Part shown: piece after piece, positions 41,058 to 49,877 of the stretch
Numbering within the stretch: the first letter of the stretch is position 1
Layout of the letters: every line of letters starts with the position of its first letter
Assembly (NCBI GenBank): GCA_005778355.1
Contig: SXON01000164.1
Location: forward strand, 1-54,671
Origin: Pseudomonadota bacterium
GTDB taxonomy: Bacteria > Myxococcota_A > UBA796 > SXON01
Reading direction: 5' to 3'
Length of the DNA: 54,671 nt
Made by a program: the position numbers and the translations under genes
Notes under the pieces: model-generated
Database searches by the model: none
What the model was told of the DNA's origin: nothing
The model's input: only the letters and a program-made list of their open reading frames with translations

Positions 41058-41945
41058 ATGACGCCTGCAGGCCGAATGCTGCAACCCCTGGCGCGCTCGC
41101 TGCGCGCACTTGCCTTCTCCACGCTGGCCGTGTCGGCGCTTGCCGCGATCGTGCCGGCAAGCGCGGAGGCCAAGGAACCAAACGCCGCCCAGGAGGCGCT
41201 CGCCGAGTTCAACGGCAAGCAAGTCCTGCCGCAGGCCATCGAGAACCGGTTCTTCCTGAAGGGCAACCGGTTCGAGATCGCTCCGACCTTCGGCTACGTG
41301 CCGAACAACTCCTTCGTCGACAACCCCGTCGGCGGCGTGCACCTCGCCTACCACTTCAGCGAGCAGGTGGCCGTCGAGGGTGCCTTCTTGTACGCCCCCT
41401 TCCTGGGAAACGGCGGCGTCAAGAACCTCACCAAGACGCTGCTCGACATCGCCTATCAGGGCGACCCGAACACCACGTTCCAGCAGCCGCTCGACAGCCT
41501 CCAGGGTGGTGCGGCCTTCAGCCTGCGCTACGCCCCGGTCTACGGCAAGATCAACCTGATTGGCGAGGGCGTGATCAACTTCGACGTGTACGGCACCGCC
41601 GGGCTGGGACTGCTCCTGATCCGCAAAGATGTCGCCGTCGTGAGCGAAGACTACAAGAGCGGCGTCGAGGGGGCTGATCCGGTCTCTCTCATCTCGGCCG
41701 ACCCCGCCGCAGCCCCGGCGCTCAATCTGGGCATTGGTCTTAACTTCTTCCTGAGCCAGTCCATCTCGCTCAAGCTCGACGCGCGCACTCTCGCCTACAT
41801 CGGCAAGGAGGCCGACTACGGCAATATCGACCCGCAGACGGGGCAGCCGGAGGCGCTCGACACCGAGTTGCAGAGCCAATTCGTCACCACCGCAGGCGTC
41901 AGCATCTTCGTCCCCAAGATGAAGTCGCGCGCCTTCAACTTCTAG
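41058..41945 (+). CDS. Outer-membrane beta-barrel, GltA/NfsA-position
   Basis: The protein has 295 residues from the ATG at 41058 (GGAG upstream; longer starts only add basic residues). It has a long signal peptide (SLRALAFSTLAVSALAAIVPASAEA) and then ENRFFLKGNRFEIAPTFGYVPNNSFVDN, the usual opening of the myxobacterial outer-membrane barrel family (TIGR04565-type). Later strands are LRYAPVYGKINLIGEGVINFDVYGTAGLG and LNLGIGLNFFLSQSISLKLDARTLAYI. It is a paralogue of the next gene. As the first gene of a cluster in Glt/Nfs order it should form part of the outer-membrane section of that machine. Confidence 0.85.
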   Translation: MTPAGRMLQPLARSLRALAFSTLAVSALAAIVPASAEAKEPNAAQEALAEFNGKQVLPQAIENRFFLKGNRFEIAPTFGYVPNNSFVDNPVGGVHLAYHFSEQVAVEGAFLYAPFLGNGGVKNLTKTLLDIAYQGDPNTTFQQPLDSLQGGAAFSLRYAPVYGKINLIGEGVINFDVYGTAGLGLLLIRKDVAVVSEDYKSGVEGADPVSLISADPAAAPALNLGIGLNFFLSQSISLKLDARTLAYIGKEADYGNIDPQTGQPEALDTELQSQFVTTAGVSIFVPKMKSRAFNF

Positions 41946-41966
41946 AGCGGCGGAGCAAGCCCCACC

Positions 41967-42824
41967 ATGCTGAGCCTCACGTTGTCGTTCGCCCTGCTCG
42001 CCCCTGTCGCCCTCGCCACCGAGGGCGAGGCGTACACCCCGCTCGTCCTGTCCACGGCGGAGCCCTTCGAAGCCGTCGCACAGGACGAGGAATCGGGCGA
42101 AGAAGAAGATGATCCCGAAGACTCGGTGAAGGCCGAGAAGGCGGCCGTCAAGGCCGGCGAGAAGCAGGTCACCGAGGAGAAGGTCAAGAAGAAGGTCATC
42201 AAGACCATTCAACCCAAGACCTTCATGAAGCTGCATCGATACGAGGTCGGCCCCTCCATCGGCTTCGTCGCGAACGACCCCTTCCTCAACCGCTACATCA
42301 TCGGCGGCGTATTCGACTACCACGTCACCGAGGTCTTCGCGATCGAAGCCCAGGTCGGGTACGCCCCCATCCTCGGCGACGGCGGTTGCGACGACCCCGA
42401 CTGGAAGCCGCTCTCCTGCCAGCTGCTTGAGAAGAACAGCGTGTCCCCCGACATCTCGCGCCTCACCGCGCATGGGAGCCTCGGGCTGCAGTTCGCCCCC
42501 ATCTACGGCAAGGCCGCCGTGGGCGACAAGATCATCGCGTTCGACATCTACGGCACCTTCGGGGCGGGCGTCACCAACACGGTCGACGACCTGGTCGCAC
42601 TCCAGGCGGTCGGCGTCGAAGAGGCCGAGCTCACTGAGAACCAGGTGCACCCGACCACCACGATCGGCGGGGGTGCGCGCATCGCGTTCAGCGAACTTCT
42701 CGCCTTCCGCACCGAGGTGAAGTCCATGACCTACATCGAGGTCGTGAAGTCGGAAACGCTCGAGATGAAGAACAATCTCGTCGTCCAGGCCAACGTGTCC
42801 TTCTTCTTCCCGGGGATGAAGTGA
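41967..42824 (+). CDS. Outer-membrane beta-barrel paralogue, GltB/NfsB-position
   Basis: The protein has 285 residues. An uncharged signal peptide (LSLTLSFALLAPVALA) is followed by an acidic then Lys-rich linker (about 35-75) and a barrel of the same family as the preceding gene (LHRYEVGPSIGFVANDPFLNRYIIGG, LQFAPIYGKAAVGDKIIAFDIYGTFGAGV, VVQANVSFFFPGMK). Shared motifs APxYGK and FDIYGT show the two barrels are duplicates. The charged linker could contact the periplasmic TPR proteins encoded next. The stop overlaps the next ATG (TGATG). Confidence 0.85.
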   Translation: MLSLTLSFALLAPVALATEGEAYTPLVLSTAEPFEAVAQDEESGEEEDDPEDSVKAEKAAVKAGEKQVTEEKVKKKVIKTIQPKTFMKLHRYEVGPSIGFVANDPFLNRYIIGGVFDYHVTEVFAIEAQVGYAPILGDGGCDDPDWKPLSCQLLEKNSVSPDISRLTAHGSLGLQFAPIYGKAAVGDKIIAFDIYGTFGAGVTNTVDDLVALQAVGVEEAELTENQVHPTTTIGGGARIAFSELLAFRTEVKSMTYIEVVKSETLEMKNNLVVQANVSFFFPGMK

Positions 42825-44665
42825 TGTCTGCTCTCCTCTGGCTCGCGCTCTCCGCTCCCGCACACGCGCTGAGCTGCGACGAAGTCATGAACATGGTGAA
42901 CGTGAACGTCCCCGAGGCGATCGTCGTGCAGACGATCGAGGAGTCGGGGGAAACGTTCAGCGCCGACTTCGTGCGCTGCCTCACCAACGAGGGCGCTCCC
43001 GACGCGGTCATCTCGGCCGTGAAGAAGTCGATCAGCAAGAACTCCGCCCCGGCTGAAGAAGAAGAGGCCGAGGAAGAGGCGCCGAAGAGCTCCAAGTCCA
43101 GCTCGCGCGAGTCCTTCGAGAAGGAAGAGGAGATCGGCAAGACCTCCAAATCGGCGACCAAGAAGGAGCTCACCGACAAGGGCGGCGATGAAGAAGAAGA
43201 CGAGAGCCGCGACCCCGAGGCACTCGACGACTGCATCCGCCAGTACAAGGCCAAAAAGTGGCAGTCCTCCTCGCTCTGTCTCCACGACCTGATGAAGGAG
43301 AACGCCTACCCCGACAAAGAAACGAAGATCCTCTACTACATGGGGCTCTCACTCTTCGACGGCGGCATGTACCACTCCGCCCAATACTACTTCATCGAAG
43401 TGCTGAAGAAGGGCACCGGCAGCGCCTACTTCAAGTACGCGCTCCCCAAGCTCGTCGCGATCTCGGCCTACACGGGCGACCGCAGCGACCTCGAGCGTGT
43501 CGTGGCCAAAGTGCCGGTCGAGGAATTCCCGCGCTCCGCCCGCAACAACCTGTACTACCTGCTCGGTGTGCGCCTCTACGAGCAAGACAAGCTCTCCGAC
43601 GCCAAGAAGATGCTCGGCCAGGTGAGCGAGAAATCCGATCTGTACACGCGCGCGAAGTACCTCGAGGGCGTGATCAATCACAAGCAGGGCAAGCTCAAGT
43701 CGGCCCACAAGGCCTTCACCGAGGTCGCCCGCACCAACGCCGAGGCGCCCACGCTGCAAGAACTGCAGGCCCTCGACCGGCTCCGCGACCTCAGCGTGCT
43801 GAATATTGCTCGTATCTACTACGGGATCGGTAGTTACGAAGACGCGCAGACCTACTACGGGCAGGTGCCGCGCGACTCGCTGTACTGGCCCGAGGCGCAG
43901 TTCGAGTCCGCGTGGGCGAGCTTCATGCGCAACGACCTCAACCTCACCCTGGGCCAGATCCTCACGGTCGAGAGCCCGTACTTCCGTGACACGGAGTTCG
44001 TGCCCGAGGCCACGGTGCTCAAGGCGCTGACGTACTTCAACCTCTGCGCGTTCAGCGACGTCGAGCGCACCCTCCTGGAGTTCGAGCAGACCTTCACCCC
44101 GGTACACACCGAGCTGAAAGACGTGCTCAAGACCTACTCCACCGACGAGGGCAAGGAGCTCGCCGACCAAGCGTACGAGCGCTACTTCGAGGGCAAGGGC
44201 GACACCACGATCCCCAAGCCAGTTTTCGCGCGTCTCCTGCGCGACCAGGAACTCGCGGGCCTCGTCAGCCACCTCGAGTTGCTCGACCGAGAAGAAGAGC
44301 TCATCGCAGCGCAAAAGACCCAGTGGAAGAACTCCGTGGGCGAAGACTTGCTGAAGATCATCGCCGAGAGCCGCGAACGCCTGAAGAAACGCGCGGGTCG
44401 CGCGCTCTTGCGCAACATGGTCGACCTCGCGAAGCAGCTCGGCGACCTCATCGGCCAGGCGCAGATCATCCGCTTCGAAGTCGTCGATGCCCGCCGCGCC
44501 GACTACACCTACCGTCTGCAAAACATCGACATGGTCGACACCTCGAAAGATGTCGACGTGGACTTCGCAACCTCGCCGAAGTTCATCTACTGGCCGTTCA
44601 ACGGCGAATTCTGGAAGGACGAACTCGGCTGGTATCGATACACCGAACAGGCGAAGTGCAAGTAG
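42824..44665 (+). CDS. Periplasmic TPR protein, GltC/NfsC-position
   Basis: The protein has 613 residues. The uncharged signal peptide SALLWLALSAPAHA precedes a small domain with paired cysteines (CDEVMNMVNVNVPEAIVV, VRCLTNEGAPDAVISAV). A low-complexity acidic/Ser/Lys stretch (about 75-135) leads to helical TPR-like repeats (YMGLSLFDGGMYHSAQYYF, YLLGVRLYEQDKLSDAKKML, LEGVINHKQGKLKSAHKAF, ARIYYGIGSYEDAQTYY). The C-terminal end has WPFNGEFWKDELGWYRY. Architecture and position match GltC/NfsC, which links outer-membrane barrels to periplasmic parts. Coupled to the upstream barrel by TGATG. Confidence 0.85.
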   Translation: MSALLWLALSAPAHALSCDEVMNMVNVNVPEAIVVQTIEESGETFSADFVRCLTNEGAPDAVISAVKKSISKNSAPAEEEEAEEEAPKSSKSSSRESFEKEEEIGKTSKSATKKELTDKGGDEEEDESRDPEALDDCIRQYKAKKWQSSSLCLHDLMKENAYPDKETKILYYMGLSLFDGGMYHSAQYYFIEVLKKGTGSAYFKYALPKLVAISAYTGDRSDLERVVAKVPVEEFPRSARNNLYYLLGVRLYEQDKLSDAKKMLGQVSEKSDLYTRAKYLEGVINHKQGKLKSAHKAFTEVARTNAEAPTLQELQALDRLRDLSVLNIARIYYGIGSYEDAQTYYGQVPRDSLYWPEAQFESAWASFMRNDLNLTLGQILTVESPYFRDTEFVPEATVLKALTYFNLCAFSDVERTLLEFEQTFTPVHTELKDVLKTYSTDEGKELADQAYERYFEGKGDTTIPKPVFARLLRDQELAGLVSHLELLDREEELIAAQKTQWKNSVGEDLLKIIAESRERLKKRAGRALLRNMVDLAKQLGDLIGQAQIIRFEVVDARRADYTYRLQNIDMVDTSKDVDVDFATSPKFIYWPFNGEFWKDELGWYRYTEQAKCK

Positions 44666-44732
44666 TCCCTCGCCGATAGAACTTTTCCCCCTCTTGACTG
44701 TCTGACCCCGACGCTCCCTGGAGTCGAGGATC

Positions 44733-47700
44733 ATGTTCCGCCCCATTTCTTTTCGTTCTTCCTTTCTTCTCGCGCTCGCCCTGGTGGCCTTCGCGGGCTC
44801 CGTCGTTCCCGGCGAGGCCTACGCGCAGGACCGCGACAGCAAGAGTGAGCGTCGCGTGCTCAAGAGCACCGACATCACCGCTCGCGACGCCGCGCAGAAG
44901 GAACTCGAAGCCAAGGCAAACGCCGCGCGCGACGAGTCCATCGAACGCCTCAAGCAGCTGTTGAAAGACAGCCCCGTCGAGGGCGACACCAAGGCGGAGA
45001 TGCTCCTGCGCCTTGCCGATCTCTATTTTGAGAAGGGTCGCTACCTCTACCAGGGGGAGATGGAGAAGTACCAGGCGGAGTACGACAAGTGCTTCAACAC
45101 CCAGGGGTGCAGCCCCGACGCCGTGCCACAGGACCACGCCGAGTCGTCGGGCTGGCAAGAGAAGTCGGTCAAGCTCTACAAGCAGATCCTTGCGAACTAC
45201 CCGCAGTTCGCCCGCGCCGACGAGGCGACCTTCTACCTCGGGCAGGCGCTCAGCGAGATCGCGAACGCCAATAACGACGCGAAGAAGAAGGACGAGGCGA
45301 ACATCGAGCTCACCCGGTTGGTCAAGACCTACCCGGACAGCCGCTACATCCCCGACGCCTACCTCCTCATCGGCGAGTACTACTTCGAGAAGAACGAGGC
45401 GATGAAGGCCTTGATGGCCTACCAGCGAGCGGCCGCCTACAAGGACTACGACAAGTACGCGTTCGCCAACTACAAGCTGGCCTGGTGCTGGTACAACGTG
45501 GGCGAGTACGGCAAGTCGATCGACACGATGAAGACCGTTGTCGACTACTCGACGAAGCTCGAGTCGGCCGGCCAGAGCAGCAGGTCAAACGTGCAGTTGC
45601 AGGAGGAGGCCCTCAAGGATCTCGTCCGCTTCTTCGCCGACGCCGGCGACCTCGACGAGGCCTACGAGTACTTCAACAAGCTGGGCAAGCCGGAGCTCAT
45701 CCGCGACATGCTCAAGCGCCTCGCGGCGACCTACTTCGAGCAGGGCAAGTTCGAGCAGGCCATCCAGACCTACCGACGCCTCATCACCGAGGCTCCGCAG
45801 GCGGCCACCGCACCGGACTACCAGAACGAGATCATCCAGTGCCTCACGAAGATGGGGAAGAAGGAAGACACGATCGCCGAGATCGATCGCCTTCGCTCCA
45901 CCTACGGCAAGAACAGCGCCTGGGCCCGCGCCAACGCGAGCAACACCGAGGCTCTCAAGACGGCCGGCGAGTTCATCGAGAAGAACCTCCGCACCGTCGC
46001 CACCAATTATCAGATCGAGGGCAAGAAGCTCACGGGCGACGCGGCCAAGAAGGTCTTGCTCTTGGCGGAAGGCGCCTACGCGACGTACCTCGAGGAGTTC
46101 CCGGACTCCAAGTACAGCTACGACATGCGCTACGCCTACGGCGAGCTGCTCTACAAGCTGAAGAAGTTCGATATCGCCTACGACCAGTACATGAAGGTCG
46201 TGGCCGTCGATCCCAAGGGCCAGCACTCCAAGTTCTGCGCGGAGTCTTCAATCTTCGCCGCCGACGAAATGGTGAAGAAGGAAACCAAGGCCGCCGGCGG
46301 TGGCCCTGACCCCGGCAACAAGACCGCCGCCGTCGAGCTCAGCGACTGGGAGAAGAAGCTCCTGGCCTCTCTCGACCAGTACGCGAAGCTCTTCCCCGAC
46401 GACGGAAAGGTTCGCAACATCATCTACCGGTCAGCGTACCTCCTCTACAACAAGAACCAGTTCAAAGAGGCGTCTGACCGGTTCCGCGTCGTCATTGGCA
46501 TGGACCCCAAGTCCAAGGAAGCCGAGCAGGCCGCGAACCTCATCCTCGACAGCTTCGCGCTCGTGCAGGACTGGCCCAACCTCAAGGAAGTCGGCAAGGC
46601 CTTCTACGACCAGGCCGGGCTCGGCTCCGCCGACTTCAAGAAGGAAGTCTACGGCATCTACGAGAACGCATCCTTGAAGCTCATCGAAGAGGCCTTCAAG
46701 AAGACCAGCGACAAGGCGAAGGGCGCCGCCGACTACTGGGCCTTCTACCAGGAGTTCCCCACCTCGGCGAACGCCGACCTCGCGCTCAACAACGCGAGCG
46801 TCTACAACCACGACCTCGGCAACACCCGCGAGGAGATGAAGGTCCGCCACGAGCTGATCGAGAAGTTCCCGAAGTCGAAGTACTTCAAGGACCAGGTGGC
46901 TGCCCTCGGCTTCAACTACGAGTCCGTCGCGGACTTCGACGACGCAGCGAACTGGTACGAGAAGCTCTTCGCGCTCGACAAGACGCACGCCGGCGCTTCC
47001 GACGCGATCTACTCGGCCGCGCTCTTCCGCAGCGCGCTCGGCCAGTGGGAGCAGGCCATCAAGGACTACCAGCAGTATGTCACGGCGTTCCCCGACAAGA
47101 GCAATATCAACGGCGTGAACCTTGAGATCGCCAAGATCTACGAAGCTCACGAGAAGTGGCCTGAGGCCTCCAAGGTCTACCTCGGGTACTACACCAAGCC
47201 GCCGGCCAACGCGACCTTGGACGAGCAGATGTTCTGCCGCCTCCGCTATGGCCTGATGATGGACAAGATCGGCCAGGGCGCCAAGGTCACCCAGCACTGG
47301 AAGGACTCGCTGGCCTGGTTCGAGAAGGCCAAGGTCGAGGCCGCCAAGACGGGCGGGAAGCCAGGCGACATCGCGACCGAAGCGCAGGGCCAGATGATGT
47401 TCGTCCTCGCAGAGCCCGAGTACAACGCCTACATGGCGATGAAGATCAACGGGCCGGGCGACAAGAAGCTCCCGCAGAAGCAGGTCGACAAGCTGCTCAA
47501 GGAGCAACTGGTGAACAAGGCCAAGGCGATCACCGCGCTCGAGGCCACCTACAACAAGATCATCGCGACCGGCGCAGGCCGGTGGGGTCTCGCCAGCCTC
47601 GTCCGCCTCGGGCGCGCCTATGAGAACCTCGGCGAGGCCTTGCTGAACTCGTACGTGCCTTCCTACCTGACGGAAGACCAGGCCGAGATCTACAAGATGG

Positions 47701-47927
47701 CCCTCGAAGACAAGGCTTACCCGGCGGCGCAGAAGGCCGCGGCCGTGTACCAGGCCGGGCTCGACAAGGCGTTCGAGCTCAGCATCTACAACGACGACAC
47801 CGCCGAAGCCACGCGCCGCCTGGGCGTCATCGCGCCCGACGAGTACCCCGGCCTCTTCGAGACCGTGCCCGCGCCGCGGTATGCCTCGCCGTCCACCAAG
47901 GTCGCTTCCTTCGAGTCCGCCCCCTAG
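44733..47927 (+). CDS. Long periplasmic TPR protein, GltD(AgmU)/NfsD-position
   Basis: The protein has 1064 residues with a classical signal peptide (basic start, cleavage near GEAYAQ). Nearly the whole length is TPR/Sel1-like helical repeats: ADLYFEKGRYLYQGEM, ATFYLGQALSEIANA, YLLIGEYYFEKNEAMKALMAY, KLAWCWYNVGEYGKSID, ATYFEQGKFEQAIQTYRRLI, YAYGELLYKLKKFDIAYDQYM. The length and position match the AgmU/GltD-NfsD scaffold. A GGAG-type Shine-Dalgarno precedes the ATG. The 67-base gap upstream contains TTGACT but no convincing -10. Confidence 0.88.
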   Translation: MFRPISFRSSFLLALALVAFAGSVVPGEAYAQDRDSKSERRVLKSTDITARDAAQKELEAKANAARDESIERLKQLLKDSPVEGDTKAEMLLRLADLYFEKGRYLYQGEMEKYQAEYDKCFNTQGCSPDAVPQDHAESSGWQEKSVKLYKQILANYPQFARADEATFYLGQALSEIANANNDAKKKDEANIELTRLVKTYPDSRYIPDAYLLIGEYYFEKNEAMKALMAYQRAAAYKDYDKYAFANYKLAWCWYNVGEYGKSIDTMKTVVDYSTKLESAGQSSRSNVQLQEEALKDLVRFFADAGDLDEAYEYFNKLGKPELIRDMLKRLAATYFEQGKFEQAIQTYRRLITEAPQAATAPDYQNEIIQCLTKMGKKEDTIAEIDRLRSTYGKNSAWARANASNTEALKTAGEFIEKNLRTVATNYQIEGKKLTGDAAKKVLLLAEGAYATYLEEFPDSKYSYDMRYAYGELLYKLKKFDIAYDQYMKVVAVDPKGQHSKFCAESSIFAADEMVKKETKAAGGGPDPGNKTAAVELSDWEKKLLASLDQYAKLFPDDGKVRNIIYRSAYLLYNKNQFKEASDRFRVVIGMDPKSKEAEQAANLILDSFALVQDWPNLKEVGKAFYDQAGLGSADFKKEVYGIYENASLKLIEEAFKKTSDKAKGAADYWAFYQEFPTSANADLALNNASVYNHDLGNTREEMKVRHELIEKFPKSKYFKDQVAALGFNYESVADFDDAANWYEKLFALDKTHAGASDAIYSAALFRSALGQWEQAIKDYQQYVTAFPDKSNINGVNLEIAKIYEAHEKWPEASKVYLGYYTKPPANATLDEQMFCRLRYGLMMDKIGQGAKVTQHWKDSLAWFEKAKVEAAKTGGKPGDIATEAQGQMMFVLAEPEYNAYMAMKINGPGDKKLPQKQVDKLLKEQLVNKAKAITALEATYNKIIATGAGRWGLASLVRLGRAYENLGEALLNSYVPSYLTEDQAEIYKMALEDKAYPAAQKAAAVYQAGLDKAFELSIYNDDTAEATRRLGVIAPDEYPGLFETVPAPRYASPSTKVASFESAP

Positions 47928-47951
47928 GCAGGACAGGAGATTTCTCGCCCC

Positions 47952-49457
47952 ATGTTCCGCACCCTCCTCATCGCGCTCGCGCTTGTCGGCTGTGGCGACA
48001 AGAACCCGGTCAACACCGACCCCACCGCCCAGCAAGCGGCCGATCCCAAGGCGGAGTTTGCCGCCGGGGTCAAGCTGCTGGGTGGTAGCGGCGGCGTCGT
48101 CGATTACTCGGCGGCGCTCGCCAAGTTCGAGTCGGCGGCCACCGCCGATCCGAGCTTCGTGAAAGCCTGGTTCAACTGTGGCTTCGCCGCCGAGCGTGCC
48201 GGCGACCATGCCAAGGCCGAGTCTTGCTATCGCAAGGCGCTCGAGCTCAAACCCGACTACGACGCCGCGATCTTCAATCTCGGTGGCGCCCTTTCGGCCG
48301 TCGGCAAGGCCGACGAGGCGGTCGAGGTGTACAAGAAGTACATCGAGTCACACCCGACCGACCTCGAGGTGCGTAACAACCTCATCGACGCCCTCACCGC
48401 CGCGAAGCGTTACGACGAGGCCGTGGCCGCCGCGCAGGAAGTGCTGGCCCGCGACCCGAAGAATGTCGGCGCCTATCGCAACCTGTCCCGCGCGTACTAC
48501 GCACAGGGCAACTACGCGATGAGCACGCTCGCTGCCGACAAGGCACGCTCGCTCAACGACGCCGACCCCGGCATCTACAACAACATGGGCGTCACCTACC
48601 TCGCCCAGAAGAACGAGCCGGCCGCCATCGAGGAGTTCCGCACCGCGCTGAAGGTCGACCCGACCAACCTCGAGGCCAACCTCAACCTCGGCTACACGGC
48701 GCTCAACTCGGGCGACTACGGTCTCGCGCTGCAGTGCTTCGAGCCAATCGCCAAACAATACCCGGGCAACGTCGATATCATGATGGGCTACGCCATCGCG
48801 CTGCGTGGCACCAAGGCCTACGACGAGGCCGCAAAGATCTACGACGACCTGCTCAAGCGCGACCCAAAGAACCGCACGCTGGTGATGAACGCGAGCACCT
48901 TGCACTCGCGCTACACCAAGAAGTTCGACAAGTCCCGCGCCATCCTCGAAGACTTCCAGAAGCAGATGGTCGGCCAGCTCTCTCCCGACGATCCGGTGAT
49001 CACCGAGATCGAGAAGGTGAAGAAGCTGGAAGACGAGGAGAAGGAGCGCAAGCGCATTGCGGCCGAGAAGGAGAAGGAAGCTAAGGAACGCGAAGAGCGC
49101 GCCAAGGCCCTGCTCAAGGAGATGGCTGCCGACATCGCCAAGATGGAGTCCGACCTCCAGAAGAACCAGGACTGCTTGATGACCAACCGTCCCGACGTGT
49201 TCGAGATGGTGCCCATCGTCATCGAGCAGGCGAAGCCGGTCATCGCGGAGAACGACGCCTCGATGGCCAACGACATGAAGACCTTCGTCGACGACGCCAA
49301 GCTCCAGCTGGCCGATGCTCTCACCTCGTGCGCCACGGCGCCGGCCGCCCCCGCGCCGGGTGACGCACCCGCCCCGAACCTGGCGCCTGTGCCGGCGCCC
49401 GCGCCGACTGAGGCCCCAGCCGCCCCGGCGCCTGCACCCACACCCGCGCCGCAGTAG
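47952..49457 (+). CDS. TPR lipoprotein, GltE(AglT)/NfsE-position
   Basis: The protein has 501 residues. The lipoprotein signal MFRTLLIALALVGC is followed by GDKN, so outer-membrane sorting is expected. Canonical TPRs run from about 45 to 320 (AWFNCGFAAERAGDHAKAESCYRKALELKPDY, YNNMGVTYLAQKNEPAAIEEFRTALKVDPTN, NLGYTALNSGDYGLALQCF). A long charged coiled coil follows (about 355-395, EKERKRIAAEKEKEAKEREER), then a two-cysteine helical part and a Pro/Ala tail. The layout fits GltE/NfsE, the lipoprotein that anchors the complex to the outer membrane. Confidence 0.87.
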   Translation: MFRTLLIALALVGCGDKNPVNTDPTAQQAADPKAEFAAGVKLLGGSGGVVDYSAALAKFESAATADPSFVKAWFNCGFAAERAGDHAKAESCYRKALELKPDYDAAIFNLGGALSAVGKADEAVEVYKKYIESHPTDLEVRNNLIDALTAAKRYDEAVAAAQEVLARDPKNVGAYRNLSRAYYAQGNYAMSTLAADKARSLNDADPGIYNNMGVTYLAQKNEPAAIEEFRTALKVDPTNLEANLNLGYTALNSGDYGLALQCFEPIAKQYPGNVDIMMGYAIALRGTKAYDEAAKIYDDLLKRDPKNRTLVMNASTLHSRYTKKFDKSRAILEDFQKQMVGQLSPDDPVITEIEKVKKLEDEEKERKRIAAEKEKEAKEREERAKALLKEMAADIAKMESDLQKNQDCLMTNRPDVFEMVPIVIEQAKPVIAENDASMANDMKTFVDDAKLQLADALTSCATAPAAPAPGDAPAPNLAPVPAPAPTEAPAAPAPAPTPAPQ

Positions 49458-49477
49458 AATCGCACCCACGTCGTTTT

Positions 49478-49530
49478 GACGGGAACCTTTCGTCACCCCC
49501 ATTGTCCCAAGCCACGCGGTCGGGAACAAT
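49478..49530 (+). other. Small inverted repeats between the E and F genes of the Glt/Nfs-like operon
   Basis: TGACG-N9-CGTCA near the start of the 93-base gap and the imperfect pair ATTGTCCC/GGGAACAAT further on could form hairpins that tune expression of the following genes. No T-run follows, so these are not terminators. Confidence 0.3.
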
Positions 49531-49550
49531 CTCGCCGCTCGGAGTCGTGC

Positions 49551-49826
49551 ATGACCAAGCTCGTTGCCCGCCTTGCTCTCGCCTCCGCCCTCCTCTACGC
49601 GCCTGCCGCTCTCGCGCAGGACGAGGGGGGCGACGACGGGGATCGCAAGGTGACCTACAAGCAGAAGACCGAGATCGACTTCGAAGGCCTCGACGTGAGC
49701 GGCGAGCTGGTGAAACCCCAGAGCGCCCTCGTTCTGGATCGAAAGAAGGCCCAGTTCAATCCGCTGATCAAGCTCCGCTACGACTTCAATAGTGAGATGG
49801 AACAGTCGATCGACGAGGTCAAGTAG
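49551..49826 (+). CDS. Small exported protein, GltF/NfsF-position
   Basis: The protein has 91 residues from the ATG at 49551, which gives a clean signal peptide ending LYAPAALAQ. The mature part is short and acidic and contains KTEIDFEGLDVSGELVKPQSALVLDRKKAQFNPLIKLRYDF. The segment IDFEGLDVSGELVKP recurs in proteins next to TPR/AgmX genes in myxobacteria, as far as I know the family. Function is unknown; assignment as the F component rests on position. Confidence 0.75.
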   Translation: MTKLVARLALASALLYAPAALAQDEGGDDGDRKVTYKQKTEIDFEGLDVSGELVKPQSALVLDRKKAQFNPLIKLRYDFNSEMEQSIDEVK

Positions 49827-49877
49827 CCCCCACTTGCAGTCCGCGCGGCCACGGCCGTGCATTCCAGAGGAACGACC